A stretch of 64,000 nucleotides of DNA, from the NCBI RefSeq assembly GCF_001468005.1, contig NZ_LNYY01000019.1:1277941-1341940 (forward strand), given 5' to 3'. This DNA is from Legionella steelei. GTDB lineage: Bacteria > Pseudomonadota > Gammaproteobacteria > Legionellales > Legionellaceae. The notes under the pieces were generated by a model. That model was not told the origin of the DNA and did no database searches. It was given only the letters and a program-made list of their open reading frames with translations. Both the position numbers and the translations under genes were made by a program. Below, one piece after another: positions 9,174-18,058 of this stretch; position 1 is the stretch's first letter, and every line of letters begins with the position of its first letter.

Positions 9174-10277
9174 ATGTATGCTTATTTCGCTAAAGGTATG
9201 ACCGTAGGTCATGTATTGACGCGCATGGTATTAAGAGAAATTACAAGTATCCCTGGCATAATTCTTGACCTTATTTTAGCCATGTTCTGGATTCCCGATT
9301 ATACCTCATATTGGAAAGAGAACAGTGCATACATAGACTATGCTGATGGCACACGTCATTATGGAGTCATGCGTGGAATATTTGGCTGGATAGGAGAGGC
9401 TTTAGGATTTGCAATTGGCGCTCCTATTGGCGCTCTTATTGGTACTGCTTTATTTATTCCTGACTTATTGCTTCAAGGACTTATTGCTCTTAAAAAGAAG
9501 ATATATAGCTCGATTGATGATTTCGCTGTTTTTATTGGTAAAACAACTTTTTTCGAATCACTTGGTGCCTATGATGTACCAACAACTTATTTTCAAAAAG
9601 CCTGGAATATAGGAACTGCGACTGTAGGTATAGCATTTGCTGCCATTCCTTTTGTCATTGCCAAAACACTTGATTTTTTCTTGCCTTTTTTAAACTTGTC
9701 TCAACCTGTAGCTGTCTTTTGCTCTGCAATTGGTGGTCTTGCTGGCTGGGGTCTTGGACTTCTTCTCTCTCCACCTGCCCATTTTATAAGCAAATGCACC
9801 GAGTTACTCGAGCGATTTCGTGCTGCAGTACTTCAGGGTGTTGCACTCGTTTATGCAAAATCGGGACAAGCTCCTGTAACCCCCGATCGCCACAACCGTG
9901 AATGTTGTATCCCTGCACAAGCAATCCACTCCGATGAATTTTATCAACAAGTGAACTATTACAAACGCACATCATGGGCACAACTTCTTTTGGGTCCATT
10001 AAAGGGCGATGCATCATCTACCAAAGAAGAACCTAAGAATCAACTCGTCGATCCGATTACACATGAGCCTTTAGGAATTAAGGGAGTTCCTACCTTGATG
10101 GATACACATGGCCATACCTTTAATGATGATAATAAAACTGAAACACGAGGCATTCGATTTTGGATACGACAAAAACATGAGTGCCCTCTTGATCGTCAAC
10201 CTTTAAATGAATCCGATTTGATCCCAAATCGCGCCTTTGATGACTTAATTGCCCAAAATCCCCCTTCTTACCAATAA
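9174..10277 (+). CDS. Membrane protein with C-terminal U-box domain, candidate ubiquitin-ligase effector
   Basis: The ATG at 9174 is chosen over an upstream in-frame ATG at 9102 because AGGGAGAG lies 6-13 bases before it. The 367-residue product has hydrophobic segments at about 24-40, 77-106, 148-171 and 178-200, rich in Gly and Ala. Residues 293-358 read as a U-box: DPITHEP, then PTL.D..GHTF, GI..WI, CPLDRQPL, and SDLIPNRAFDDLI. These match in order the U-box landmarks of LubX-type and eukaryotic E3 ligases. A U-box recruits a ubiquitin-loaded E2; the membrane part could place it on a host organelle, as with GobX. Bacteria have no ubiquitin, so action in a host cell is inferred. It is transcribed alone, divergently from the pilins. 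Confidence 0.8.
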   Translation: MYAYFAKGMTVGHVLTRMVLREITSIPGIILDLILAMFWIPDYTSYWKENSAYIDYADGTRHYGVMRGIFGWIGEALGFAIGAPIGALIGTALFIPDLLLQGLIALKKKIYSSIDDFAVFIGKTTFFESLGAYDVPTTYFQKAWNIGTATVGIAFAAIPFVIAKTLDFFLPFLNLSQPVAVFCSAIGGLAGWGLGLLLSPPAHFISKCTELLERFRAAVLQGVALVYAKSGQAPVTPDRHNRECCIPAQAIHSDEFYQQVNYYKRTSWAQLLLGPLKGDASSTKEEPKNQLVDPITHEPLGIKGVPTLMDTHGHTFNDDNKTETRGIRFWIRQKHECPLDRQPLNESDLIPNRAFDDLIAQNPPSYQ

Positions 10278-10285
10278 TCTCAATG

Positions 10286-10306
10286 CCGGGGCTCTTCAAT
10301 CCCCGG
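10286..10306 (+). terminator. Hairpin after the U-box gene
   Basis: CCGGGG and CCCCGG form a 6-bp GC stem with a 9-base loop, 9 bases after the stop codon of the U-box gene. There is no good T run behind it, so it may be a weak terminator or a 3'-end stabilising hairpin. Confidence 0.5.
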
Positions 10307-10417
10307 TCATACTACTACACTATAAGTGTCCTAAAATCATTTCTTTGTTGCAACAAGCTCGTGACAGAAGACTAAAGCTTGGATAATATGAGAAAAATTT
10401 TAAATAGGGAGCATTTT

Positions 10418-11533
10418 ATGGCAGTTAACTTTCAACAATTACCGCATCCAGGCATACGCTCTTTAGTCCCCTATAAACCAGGTAAATCCATAGAAGAATT
10501 AGCACGTGAAAAAGGGATTAATGACAGCGACATCATTAAAATGGCCAGTAATGAAAACCCTCTGGGCTGCAGTCCCTTGGCACTGGAGGCATTTCGAAAA
10601 ATGTCACCCCATGTCTTAGCAATGTACCCCTCACCACTCAATCATCCTTTAATGCCTAAATTGGCAAATAAACTTAAAATCAATACCAATCAGCTTTTTT
10701 TAAGTAATGGTTCGGATTATATCTATACTATTCTACTCAACTGTTTCGCACTGCATCATGACAAACACATTATCACCCATGACCATGCATTTAGCACTTA
10801 TGCGATCCAAGCACACACGTTGAACATTCCCGTGCATTCCGTTGCGGTGAATTCAGATTGGCAAGTTAATATAGATAACCTGATCCAAGCATGCAACTCA
10901 AAAACAGGGATCATTTTTCTTGCAAATCCCAATAATCCCACTGGCATCTTAATCAGTCAAAAAGAAATAAAACGTTTGTTAGAACATATTCCTGAAAGTA
11001 CGCTCTTGGTCCTTGATGAAGCTTATTACGAGTACGCCGCCTCCCAATTAAGTTGCAACAGCATCGAATGGTTAGCACAACACCCTAATTTAGTGATTAC
11101 GCGCACCTTTTCCAAAATATATGGATTAGCGGGAGTGCGTTTGGGTTATGCGATGGCCAACCCTTCAATCATTGAGCTGATGCAACGGATACAGTTGCCA
11201 TTTACGGTCAACCAGGTTGCATTGACCACCGCTCATGCGGCCCTTGATGATGAGCAGTTTCTTCAATTAAGCTTGCAAACCAATACGGAAGGCATGCTGC
11301 AAATGAAGCAAGGGTTTGAGCAACTCAATATCAATTACTTACCCTCTGCATGTAATTTCTTGACCTTTGACTGCAAGGAAGACAGTATGTTGCTCTATAA
11401 CTATCTTTTAGATAGGGGTATCATAGTGAGACCTCTGCATCCCTATAAAATGAACAATTACCTACGCGTAACTGTTGGAACTAAAGAGCAGAATAATCGA
11501 TTTCTTGATACGTTGAGTAATTACTACAAGTAA
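10418..11533 (+). CDS. hisC: Histidinol-phosphate aminotransferase
   Basis: A class I/II PLP aminotransferase of 371 residues. SNENPLG (near residue 45), NPNNPTG (about 171), DEAYYEYA and TRTFSKIYGLAGVRLGY are all present; Lys233 in FSKIYG should hold PLP, with the following Arg as phosphate ligand. It converts histidinol phosphate and 2-oxoglutarate to imidazole acetol phosphate and glutamate; some family members also use aromatic amino acids. The start at 10418 follows an AGGGAG site; an upstream ATG at 10379 lacks one. It is not in a his operon but is followed after 9 bases by phhB, which hints at phenylalanine/tyrosine metabolism. Confidence 0.9.
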   Translation: MAVNFQQLPHPGIRSLVPYKPGKSIEELAREKGINDSDIIKMASNENPLGCSPLALEAFRKMSPHVLAMYPSPLNHPLMPKLANKLKINTNQLFLSNGSDYIYTILLNCFALHHDKHIITHDHAFSTYAIQAHTLNIPVHSVAVNSDWQVNIDNLIQACNSKTGIIFLANPNNPTGILISQKEIKRLLEHIPESTLLVLDEAYYEYAASQLSCNSIEWLAQHPNLVITRTFSKIYGLAGVRLGYAMANPSIIELMQRIQLPFTVNQVALTTAHAALDDEQFLQLSLQTNTEGMLQMKQGFEQLNINYLPSACNFLTFDCKEDSMLLYNYLLDRGIIVRPLHPYKMNNYLRVTVGTKEQNNRFLDTLSNYYK

Positions 11534-11542
11534 GGAAATAAA

Positions 11543-11884
11543 ATGACCAGTGATTTAAGCAGCAAACATTGTGAATCATGTGAAGGTATCGGAGCCGCAT
11601 TAAACGCAGAACAAATTAAAAATTTAATGCCTCAATTAAATAAACATTGGGAAGTCAGTGCTGATCACCGCATCATCAAACGCAGTTTATCTTTTAAAGA
11701 TTTTTATGAAACAATGGCGTTTGTCAATGCACTGGCCTGGATAGCAAATACTGAAAACCATCACCCTGATTTAGAGGTTGGCTATAATTATTGTCGTGTC
11801 AGTTTCATGACTCATGCACTCAACGGTTTGAGTCAGAATGATTTCATTTGCGCCGCCAAAATGGATAAACTGTTACTTGGTTAA
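11543..11884 (+). CDS. phhB: Pterin-4a-carbinolamine dehydratase
   Basis: A 113-residue protein with the family signature ENHHPDLEVGYNYCRVSFMTH followed by GLSQNDFICAAKMD. The two adjacent His of HHPD and the later His in MTH are the active-site residues of PCD/DCoH. The enzyme recycles the pterin cofactor of phenylalanine hydroxylase (PhhA). No phhA is in the window. It lies 9 bases after hisC, probably in one transcript, supporting a role of that aminotransferase in aromatic amino-acid turnover. Confidence 0.92.
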   Translation: MTSDLSSKHCESCEGIGAALNAEQIKNLMPQLNKHWEVSADHRIIKRSLSFKDFYETMAFVNALAWIANTENHHPDLEVGYNYCRVSFMTHALNGLSQNDFICAAKMDKLLLG

Positions 11885-11947
11885 AAGACCCTATTTAAAA
11901 TGTAGCCTGACTGCTTGCAGCATTAAAACTCCCAGTTGCAAGTTACC

Positions 11948-11968
11948 AGGGGCTGTTTAACAGCCCCT
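11948..11968. terminator. Hairpin between convergent phhB and dnaE
   Basis: AGGGGCTG and CAGCCCCT form a perfect 8-bp stem around TTTAA. It overlaps the dnaE stop codon and lies 64 bases past phhB. No long T run follows on either strand, so it is a plausible but not classical terminator for both genes. Confidence 0.5.
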
Positions 11969-14900
11969 AGTACCGCATCAAAACCTGCTCATCACCCAAA
12001 AGATTGGTCAAAAGTCCAAGTAATTCATCACTAGGAATAACCTGCCATTGTGGTGACAAACTTAGCAGTGCCCGTGCATGGTCATTGCTGTATAACAATT
12101 GAACGGAGCAACGCCCAACGTGCGCTTTTAACAATGCCTGAATTGAGGCTAAAATTCCCCGATTTCCAGCATGCAAACGTAATTCAAGACATCGAGCAAA
12201 TCTGGTGCGAGCTGTTGGCACATCATAAAGATTATTTGCAGTCATTTTTACACCGCCATTATAATCATCATGTGCTACCTCACCTTCAATAACGAGCATA
12301 TCGCCAGTGGCTAAGGTAGAACCAGAGGCCTCAAAAAGTTCACCGAACACAACAACATCCAATCGAGACGTGGAATCATCCATACCCAGAATCACAAGTT
12401 TCTTACCACGTTTGGTTATAATCTTGCGAATTCCAACTATTTGTGCACAAATCAGTGCTTTTTTATGCATGGATGGGTTTAATTGGCTGATTGAAACGAT
12501 AAAATCACCAAACTCACGTCGATATTGATCTGCTGGATGTCCTGTTAGATAAAAGCCTAGAACCTCTCGCTCACCCTCTAGGCGTTGTGCCTCAGACCAA
12601 GGTTTACATGGAACATATTCTTGCTCCTTGTTCCCATCATCCAATAAGGAAAACAAATCAAATTGACCACTGGACTGATTTTGGTGCTCCTTTTCTGCTA
12701 CTTTTAATGCTTTTTCCAAAGAAGCAGTCAATATTGCCCGTTCTACACCCCAATCATCAAAAGCACCACTTTTAATCAGTGCTTCTAAAACGCGTCGATT
12801 CACCTTACGCAGATCAAGACGTTGGCAAAAACCAAATAAATCCACATAGCTTCCTCCAATGCCTCGAGCCTCGGTAATGCAATCAATCGCAGACTCCCCT
12901 ACTCCTTTTATGGCTCCCAGACCATAAATAATGGTGGTCTCATCAGTGACTGTAAACGGATACATAGAATGATTGATGGAGGGTGGTAAAACCTTCAATT
13001 TCATATGCGCACATTCATCAATAAAAGTAACTACTTTATCGGTATTATCCATATCCGAAGACATAACCGCGGCCATAAATGCTGCTGGATAATGTGCTTT
13101 AAGCCATGCCGTTTGATAGGCAACGAGTGCATAAGCTGCCGAATGCGATTTATTAAATCCATAACCTGCAAATTTTTCCATCAAATCAAAAATATGGGTT
13201 GCGACCTTTTCATCGACTCCGCGAGCGGTTGCTCCTTCGGTAAAAATCTCCCGTTGTTTCGCCATTTCTTCAGGCTTTTTCTTTCCCATAGCGCGTCGTA
13301 ATAAATCCGCAGCGCCCAAAGTATAATTCGCTAATACCTGCGCAATCTGCATGACTTGCTCTTGATACAAGATAACGCCGTATGTTGGCTTTAAAATAGG
13401 CTCCAAATCAGGATGCGGGTAATCAACCGCCGCACGTCCATGCTTGCGATCGATAAAGTCGTCCACCATCCCAGATTGCAAAGGACCTGGTCTGAATAAG
13501 GCCACTAAAGCGATGATGTCTTCAAAGCAATCCGGTTGCAGGCGGTTAATCAACTCTTTCATTCCGCGGGATTCCAGCTGGAATACCGCAGTTGTTTTAC
13601 AAGCCTTTAATAAATCAAATGTTGCCACATCGTCTGTAGGTATTTGGCTGATATCAACCAGAGGCAATCCTTCCAGAGCTCGTTTTTTATTTACGGTAGC
13701 CAATGCCCAATCAATGATTGTCAGCGTTCTTAAACCCAAGAAGTCAAATTTGACTAAGCCTGCTGCTTCAACATCATCTTTATCAAACTGGCTCACAATC
13801 TGAGTGGAGCCCTCTTCACAATAAATTGCAGTGAAATCAGTGAGCTGGGATGGGGCAATGACAACCCCTCCGGCATGTTTTCCTGCATTTCGAGTTATCC
13901 CCTCGAGTTTTAATGCCAAATCAATGAGCTCTTTCACTTCCTCTTCTTCGGAATAACGACGTTTGAGCTCCTCTTCCTGCTCCATAGCTTTGTTTAAGGT
14001 GATGCCTATCTCAAAAGGAATTAATTTTGCTAATTTATCAACGAAGCCATAAGGATGCCCTAACACACGCCCCACATCTCGTACGACTGCTTTTGCAGCC
14101 ATAGTACCAAAGGTAATAATCTGTGAAACACTTTGTCTGCCGTATTTCTCTGCTACATAATCAATGACCCGATCGCGACCTTCCATACAAAAATCGATAT
14201 CAAAGTCAGGCATTGATACCCGTTCTGGATTCAAAAAACGCTCAAAAAGTAACTCATACTCTAAGGGATCTAAATCGGTAATTTTTAATGCATAAGCGAC
14301 CAATGAGCCAGCACCCGAGCCCCGACCAGGTCCAACAGGAACGCCATTTTTTTTAGCCCATTGAATAAAGTCCGCGACAATGAGGAAGTATCCAGCAAAT
14401 CCCATGTTATTGATAACATCCAGCTCAATTTGCAAGCGCTTGTCATATTCTTCTCGAGATGCCTGCAATTCTTCCGGGGATTTGTTTTTAAATATTTGCA
14501 GCAAGCGCTCTTCCAAACCGACTTGTGATAAATGGGATAAATATCCTTCAACTGTAGATCCCTCTGGAATGGGGAAATTGGGCAGGTAATTATTACCTAG
14601 ATCCAGTTTCACGGTGCATCGCTTACTGATTTCGAGTGTATTTTCTATTGCAGAAGGCAAATCAGAAAATAAGGCAACCATTTCATCTGCTGAGCGTAAA
14701 TACTGTTGTGCACTGTACTTTTGTACTCTTCGAGGATCCGCTAACGTATAGCCCTCATGGATACACACACGCGCTTCATGTGCCTCAAAATCATCTTGAT
14801 CCAGAAAACGCACATCATTGGTTGCAACTAAAGGTAATTGCAGTTCATCAGCTAAAGCAATCAGTTTTTCATTATAGCGTGTTTCATCCGGTCGACCTGT

Positions 14901-15413
14901 ACGTTGAATTTCCAAATAGAAACGATTGGGAAAAAGGCTCTGCCAATATAAAGCACGACTTTTGGCTAAAGCATCATCATTGGCCAATAAAGCTTGGCCG
15001 ATGTCACCAAATCGTCCTCCAGATAAAGCGATAAGTCCTGATGAATATTCTTCAATCCATTGATTTTGTACTCTTGGTTGCCCTTGATATTGTCCTTCTT
15101 GATACGCTTTGGAAACAAGACAAGTTAAATTTTTATAGCCTTCCGAATTAAGGCATAAAAGAACTAGAGAAGATACGCGTTCGGGTTGTTCTGGATCATG
15201 ACAAGGTAAGTCACTGCCAATAATTGGTTTAATTCCGGCATCAACAGCACTTTTGTAATGCTTCACCGCTGCAAATAAATTGCAATGATCGGTTACTGCA
15301 ACAGCACACATTCCACGAGATGGTAAAATCTTCATTAATGGTTTAACCCGTACCAAACCATCAACTAAAGAATATTCTGTGTGAACACGTAAATGAACAA
15401 AACGTTGTTGCAT
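11967..15413 (-). CDS. dnaE: DNA polymerase III alpha subunit
   Basis: An 1148-residue replicative polymerase, close to the usual length of about 1160. An N-terminal PHP domain (RVHTEYSLVDG, then VTDHCNLFA) is followed by the C-family polymerase core with the catalytic PDFDIDF near residue 400, GPGRGSGAGSL, the helix-hairpin-helix region with GFNKSHSAAYALVAYQTAW, and an OB-fold domain near 980-1060. It is the catalytic subunit of the chromosomal replicase. It is monocistronic, with about 300 bases upstream containing the palindromic repeat pair at 15583. No sign of damage. Confidence 0.98.
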   Translation of the reverse strand: MQQRFVHLRVHTEYSLVDGLVRVKPLMKILPSRGMCAVAVTDHCNLFAAVKHYKSAVDAGIKPIIGSDLPCHDPEQPERVSSLVLLCLNSEGYKNLTCLVSKAYQEGQYQGQPRVQNQWIEEYSSGLIALSGGRFGDIGQALLANDDALAKSRALYWQSLFPNRFYLEIQRTGRPDETRYNEKLIALADELQLPLVATNDVRFLDQDDFEAHEARVCIHEGYTLADPRRVQKYSAQQYLRSADEMVALFSDLPSAIENTLEISKRCTVKLDLGNNYLPNFPIPEGSTVEGYLSHLSQVGLEERLLQIFKNKSPEELQASREEYDKRLQIELDVINNMGFAGYFLIVADFIQWAKKNGVPVGPGRGSGAGSLVAYALKITDLDPLEYELLFERFLNPERVSMPDFDIDFCMEGRDRVIDYVAEKYGRQSVSQIITFGTMAAKAVVRDVGRVLGHPYGFVDKLAKLIPFEIGITLNKAMEQEEELKRRYSEEEEVKELIDLALKLEGITRNAGKHAGGVVIAPSQLTDFTAIYCEEGSTQIVSQFDKDDVEAAGLVKFDFLGLRTLTIIDWALATVNKKRALEGLPLVDISQIPTDDVATFDLLKACKTTAVFQLESRGMKELINRLQPDCFEDIIALVALFRPGPLQSGMVDDFIDRKHGRAAVDYPHPDLEPILKPTYGVILYQEQVMQIAQVLANYTLGAADLLRRAMGKKKPEEMAKQREIFTEGATARGVDEKVATHIFDLMEKFAGYGFNKSHSAAYALVAYQTAWLKAHYPAAFMAAVMSSDMDNTDKVVTFIDECAHMKLKVLPPSINHSMYPFTVTDETTIIYGLGAIKGVGESAIDCITEARGIGGSYVDLFGFCQRLDLRKVNRRVLEALIKSGAFDDWGVERAILTASLEKALKVAEKEHQNQSSGQFDLFSLLDDGNKEQEYVPCKPWSEAQRLEGEREVLGFYLTGHPADQYRREFGDFIVSISQLNPSMHKKALICAQIVGIRKIITKRGKKLVILGMDDSTSRLDVVVFGELFEASGSTLATGDMLVIEGEVAHDDYNGGVKMTANNLYDVPTARTRFARCLELRLHAGNRGILASIQALLKAHVGRCSVQLLYSNDHARALLSLSPQWQVIPSDELLGLLTNLLGDEQVLMRY

Positions 15414-15582
15414 AAGGGACTGAACTCATTAAGCTTAATTGATGAACTTTAACCTAAATCAGGAGTTTTGCCTACGGCTAAATAAGCGCTTCCACGTAAA
15501 ACAACGCACCATTTTCGTAAACGTATGTGCACCACTGCGTAGGCAGGGATCCATTTACAATGTACAACCTAGGCAAATGTAA

Positions 15583-15673
15583 GCTGGGCTGTTAAGCCCA
15601 GCATGTCACAATCCCAAACATTTCTTCGAGAGCAAAAATTAACTCAACAAAACGCTGGGCTTAACAGCCCAGC
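15583..15673. repeat. Two inverted copies of the GCTGGGCT palindrome
   Basis: Copy one (15583-15602) is GCTGGGCT-GTTA-AGCCCAGC and copy two (15654-15673) is GCTGGGCT-TAAC-AGCCCAGC. Each is a perfect 8-bp hairpin with a 4-base loop, and because they are reverse complements, the two can also pair across the 51-base gap. They lie between the dnaE start and the end of the ABC transporter operon, where they may end the latter's transcript. The same unit recurs at 35180, 36424 and 36531. Confidence 0.85.
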
Positions 15674-15708
15674 CTTGCTCACAGGCATAAGTTTATGTAG
15701 ATACTCAA

Positions 15709-17055
15709 TTAAACTTGAGATTGATGCGGATCAAAAGCATCCCTAACCGCATCTGCAAATAAATTGATTGCTAATACCAACAAAAACATAAAAACAAATG
15801 CAGCCAGCATCGGCCACCAGATTACGGGGTTACGCGCCAACTCAAGTCGTGCACTATTAATCATATTTCCCCAACTAATGGTCATGGGTGAAACACCTAC
15901 TCCCACATATGAAAGCAATGCCTCAGCCATAACCAAAAAACTAAAATCGAGAACTAGAGTGATCACCACAATATGCATCACATTAGGTAATAAATGCTTG
16001 CGAATGATAGTAAACCAGTTCGAGCCCAAAGCACGCGCCGCCAGAACATAGTCAACTTCTCGTAATTTTAGGGTTTCAGCACGTAAAAGCCGGCATAAAT
16101 TAGTCCAACTGGTTACTCCTAGAATAAAACAAAGTGCTAATAAACGGGCGTCCGCACTTTGAGCCAAAGTTGTAAACTGTTCAGGATGATTGGAGATATA
16201 AACTTGTAAAGATAGAACAGAAGCAGTAATCAATAAAACTCCTGGAATGGAACTTAAGGTCGTGTATGCATACTGAATCAGATCATCTGCCAAACCACCA
16301 AAATATCCTGCAGCAACGCCTAGAAATAAAGCCAAAGGTAACATAAATAAAGTAGTTAAAAGACCAATAACCAAGCCTGTGCGTATACTTTTAATCGTAA
16401 AATAAAAAATATCTTGTCCAATTTGTCCAGTACCCAACACATGAAATGTTCTTGAAAGCTCATACCCAAGCACAATAAAAAATGTAAGCAGACTCAAAGT
16501 AATTAAAGTACTTAAGCTAGTAGGACTTAAGGAAAACAACGGTTTTATCCGCTGGCAATAACGAATGAATACGCAACACGCCGCTACAAAAAATGCGACT
16601 AATATACAATATTTTAAAGCATCCCAAATGACACTGTGGATAACCTCTTTTCTGTCTGCCTTAGATTTTATTCGTTTGCTTGGGTACACAAGTAATGGGT
16701 GAATTTGTTTGACTACACCATTAACTAAGATTGTTTCGCTGATAAACTGTCTTAAAGCCAAAGGAGCCGAATAGGTTTTTTCAGTAATTTCATCTATAGG
16801 GGCCAAAATCCTATCCAATACAGTGGTCGGTGTTTCAGCCTCATTATTTGCTGATGCTAAATGAATGGAGTCCAGCACGCCAATAGTAATAAAAAACAAC
16901 AGAATAATACCCGCACTTACTGCGATGGGCCGGTGCAATATTAGGTTAAAAGATCGCCTTATATGTTGTTTGCGCGAACTGAATAAAATAACCAGCACAC
17001 TTAATGCTAATAACGTAAGGAAGCATTTATCAGTCCATAGAAATTCAAAAGTCAT
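15709..17055 (-). CDS. Peptide-type ABC transporter permease (OppC/DppC family)
   Basis: A 448-residue inner-membrane protein. The C-terminal half (from about residue 215) is a binding-protein-dependent permease domain with an EAA-like loop (RALGSNWFTIIRKHLLPN) that contacts the ATPase. It is longer than ordinary OppC (about 300) because of an N-terminal membrane helix, a soluble loop of about 90 residues and further helices. It is last in a three-gene operon with the OppB-like permease and a family-5 binding protein. No ATPase gene adjoins, so oppDF-like subunits must be encoded elsewhere. Confidence 0.85.
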   Translation of the reverse strand: MTFEFLWTDKCFLTLLALSVLVILFSSRKQHIRRSFNLILHRPIAVSAGIILLFFITIGVLDSIHLASANNEAETPTTVLDRILAPIDEITEKTYSAPLALRQFISETILVNGVVKQIHPLLVYPSKRIKSKADRKEVIHSVIWDALKYCILVAFFVAACCVFIRYCQRIKPLFSLSPTSLSTLITLSLLTFFIVLGYELSRTFHVLGTGQIGQDIFYFTIKSIRTGLVIGLLTTLFMLPLALFLGVAAGYFGGLADDLIQYAYTTLSSIPGVLLITASVLSLQVYISNHPEQFTTLAQSADARLLALCFILGVTSWTNLCRLLRAETLKLREVDYVLAARALGSNWFTIIRKHLLPNVMHIVVITLVLDFSFLVMAEALLSYVGVGVSPMTISWGNMINSARLELARNPVIWWPMLAAFVFMFLLVLAINLFADAVRDAFDPHQSQV

Positions 17056-17080
17056 TTTATTCTAACGTAGCCTTATTTTT

Positions 17081-18058
17081 TTAAGATAATTTCACGCGCG
17101 GATCGACCAACATATAAGATAAATCTGTTAGTACTAAACCGACAATGTAAAGAATTGAACCCAAAAATACCATGGCCCTTACAATCGCAAAATCTTGTTG
17201 CTGAATTGCATCAATTGTATAACTCCCTAAGCCCGGTACACCAAAAAAAGATTCTAGGATTAAGCTTCCCATAAACAAAGAAGGAATAATGACTACAACT
17301 CCAGTTAAGATAGGGAGCATCGCATTTTTTAATACGTGTTGGAACATCACCCTTTGTTCAGATAATCCCTTTGCTCTCGCTGTTTTAACATAATCTTTAT
17401 GCATTTCTTCTAAAAATAAAGTCCGATACCAACGTGCGCCTGAACCCAGTCCACTCAGTACGGCTACGGTAATGGGTAAAATAACAAATTTCACCGCTTC
17501 AAAACCACCGTCATAACCAGAGATAGGGACAAGGCGCAATACTTTCCCGAAAAGATATTGCCCACCAATAATATAAAACAAACTGGAAATCGACATTAAA
17601 ATAATACAGATCACCACGCCAGATAAATCAAGATAAGTTGCACGAAAAAATGCCATTGCCATCGCAACAATAATGTTAGTAATTACATCTAAAAGCAGAA
17701 CAGGTAATGCGATAGAAAGGCTAGGCCACATCCTGTACGTAATATCCTCACTTATATCTCGTCCTGCATCAGAGACACCAAAGTCAAAAGTAAACAGTTT
17801 CATCGACTTTTGAAAAAATAAAGTCGATTCTATTTTCTGCAGCCCATTTTTTTCTGCATTAAAAAACAGGGGAAAATTATAGCCATGGGCAACCTTCCAA
17901 TCATCAATAACCTGTTGTTCAACGTGTTTTTGTCCTAGGTGCATACGAGCAATATCATCTGGCGTATTCACCATAAAAAACAAAATAAAAGTAAGAAAAT
18001 TTATTCCAAAAAGAATAGGAATCGAGTAGATAACTCGTCGCAGCAAATACTTTATCAT
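17081..18058 (-). CDS. Peptide-type ABC transporter permease (OppB/DppB family)
   Basis: The start is placed at the ATG at 18058 (MIKYLLRRVIYSIPILFGINF), which overlaps the stop of the binding-protein gene as ATGA and begins with the classic DppB/OppB N-terminus. Upstream in-frame codons run inside the neighbour. The 325-residue product has about six membrane helices and the EAA loop ARAKGLSEQRVMFQHVLKN near residue 230. It would form a heterodimeric channel with the permease encoded 25 bases downstream. The loop after helix 1 is longer than in DppB. Confidence 0.88.
   Translation of the reverse strand: MIKYLLRRVIYSIPILFGINFLTFILFFMVNTPDDIARMHLGQKHVEQQVIDDWKVAHGYNFPLFFNAEKNGLQKIESTLFFQKSMKLFTFDFGVSDAGRDISEDITYRMWPSLSIALPVLLLDVITNIIVAMAMAFFRATYLDLSGVVICIILMSISSLFYIIGGQYLFGKVLRLVPISGYDGGFEAVKFVILPITVAVLSGLGSGARWYRTLFLEEMHKDYVKTARAKGLSEQRVMFQHVLKNAMLPILTGVVVIIPSLFMGSLILESFFGVPGLGSYTIDAIQQQDFAIVRAMVFLGSILYIVGLVLTDLSYMLVDPRVKLS

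Noticed and set aside
12050-14551. Several long reading frames opposite dnaE
   Set aside because: They are antisense shadows of a conserved gene, with no independent support.
15414-15708. CRISPR-like array from the repeated GCTGGGCT units
   Set aside because: There are only two copies, they are inverted and palindromic, and no cas gene is present.
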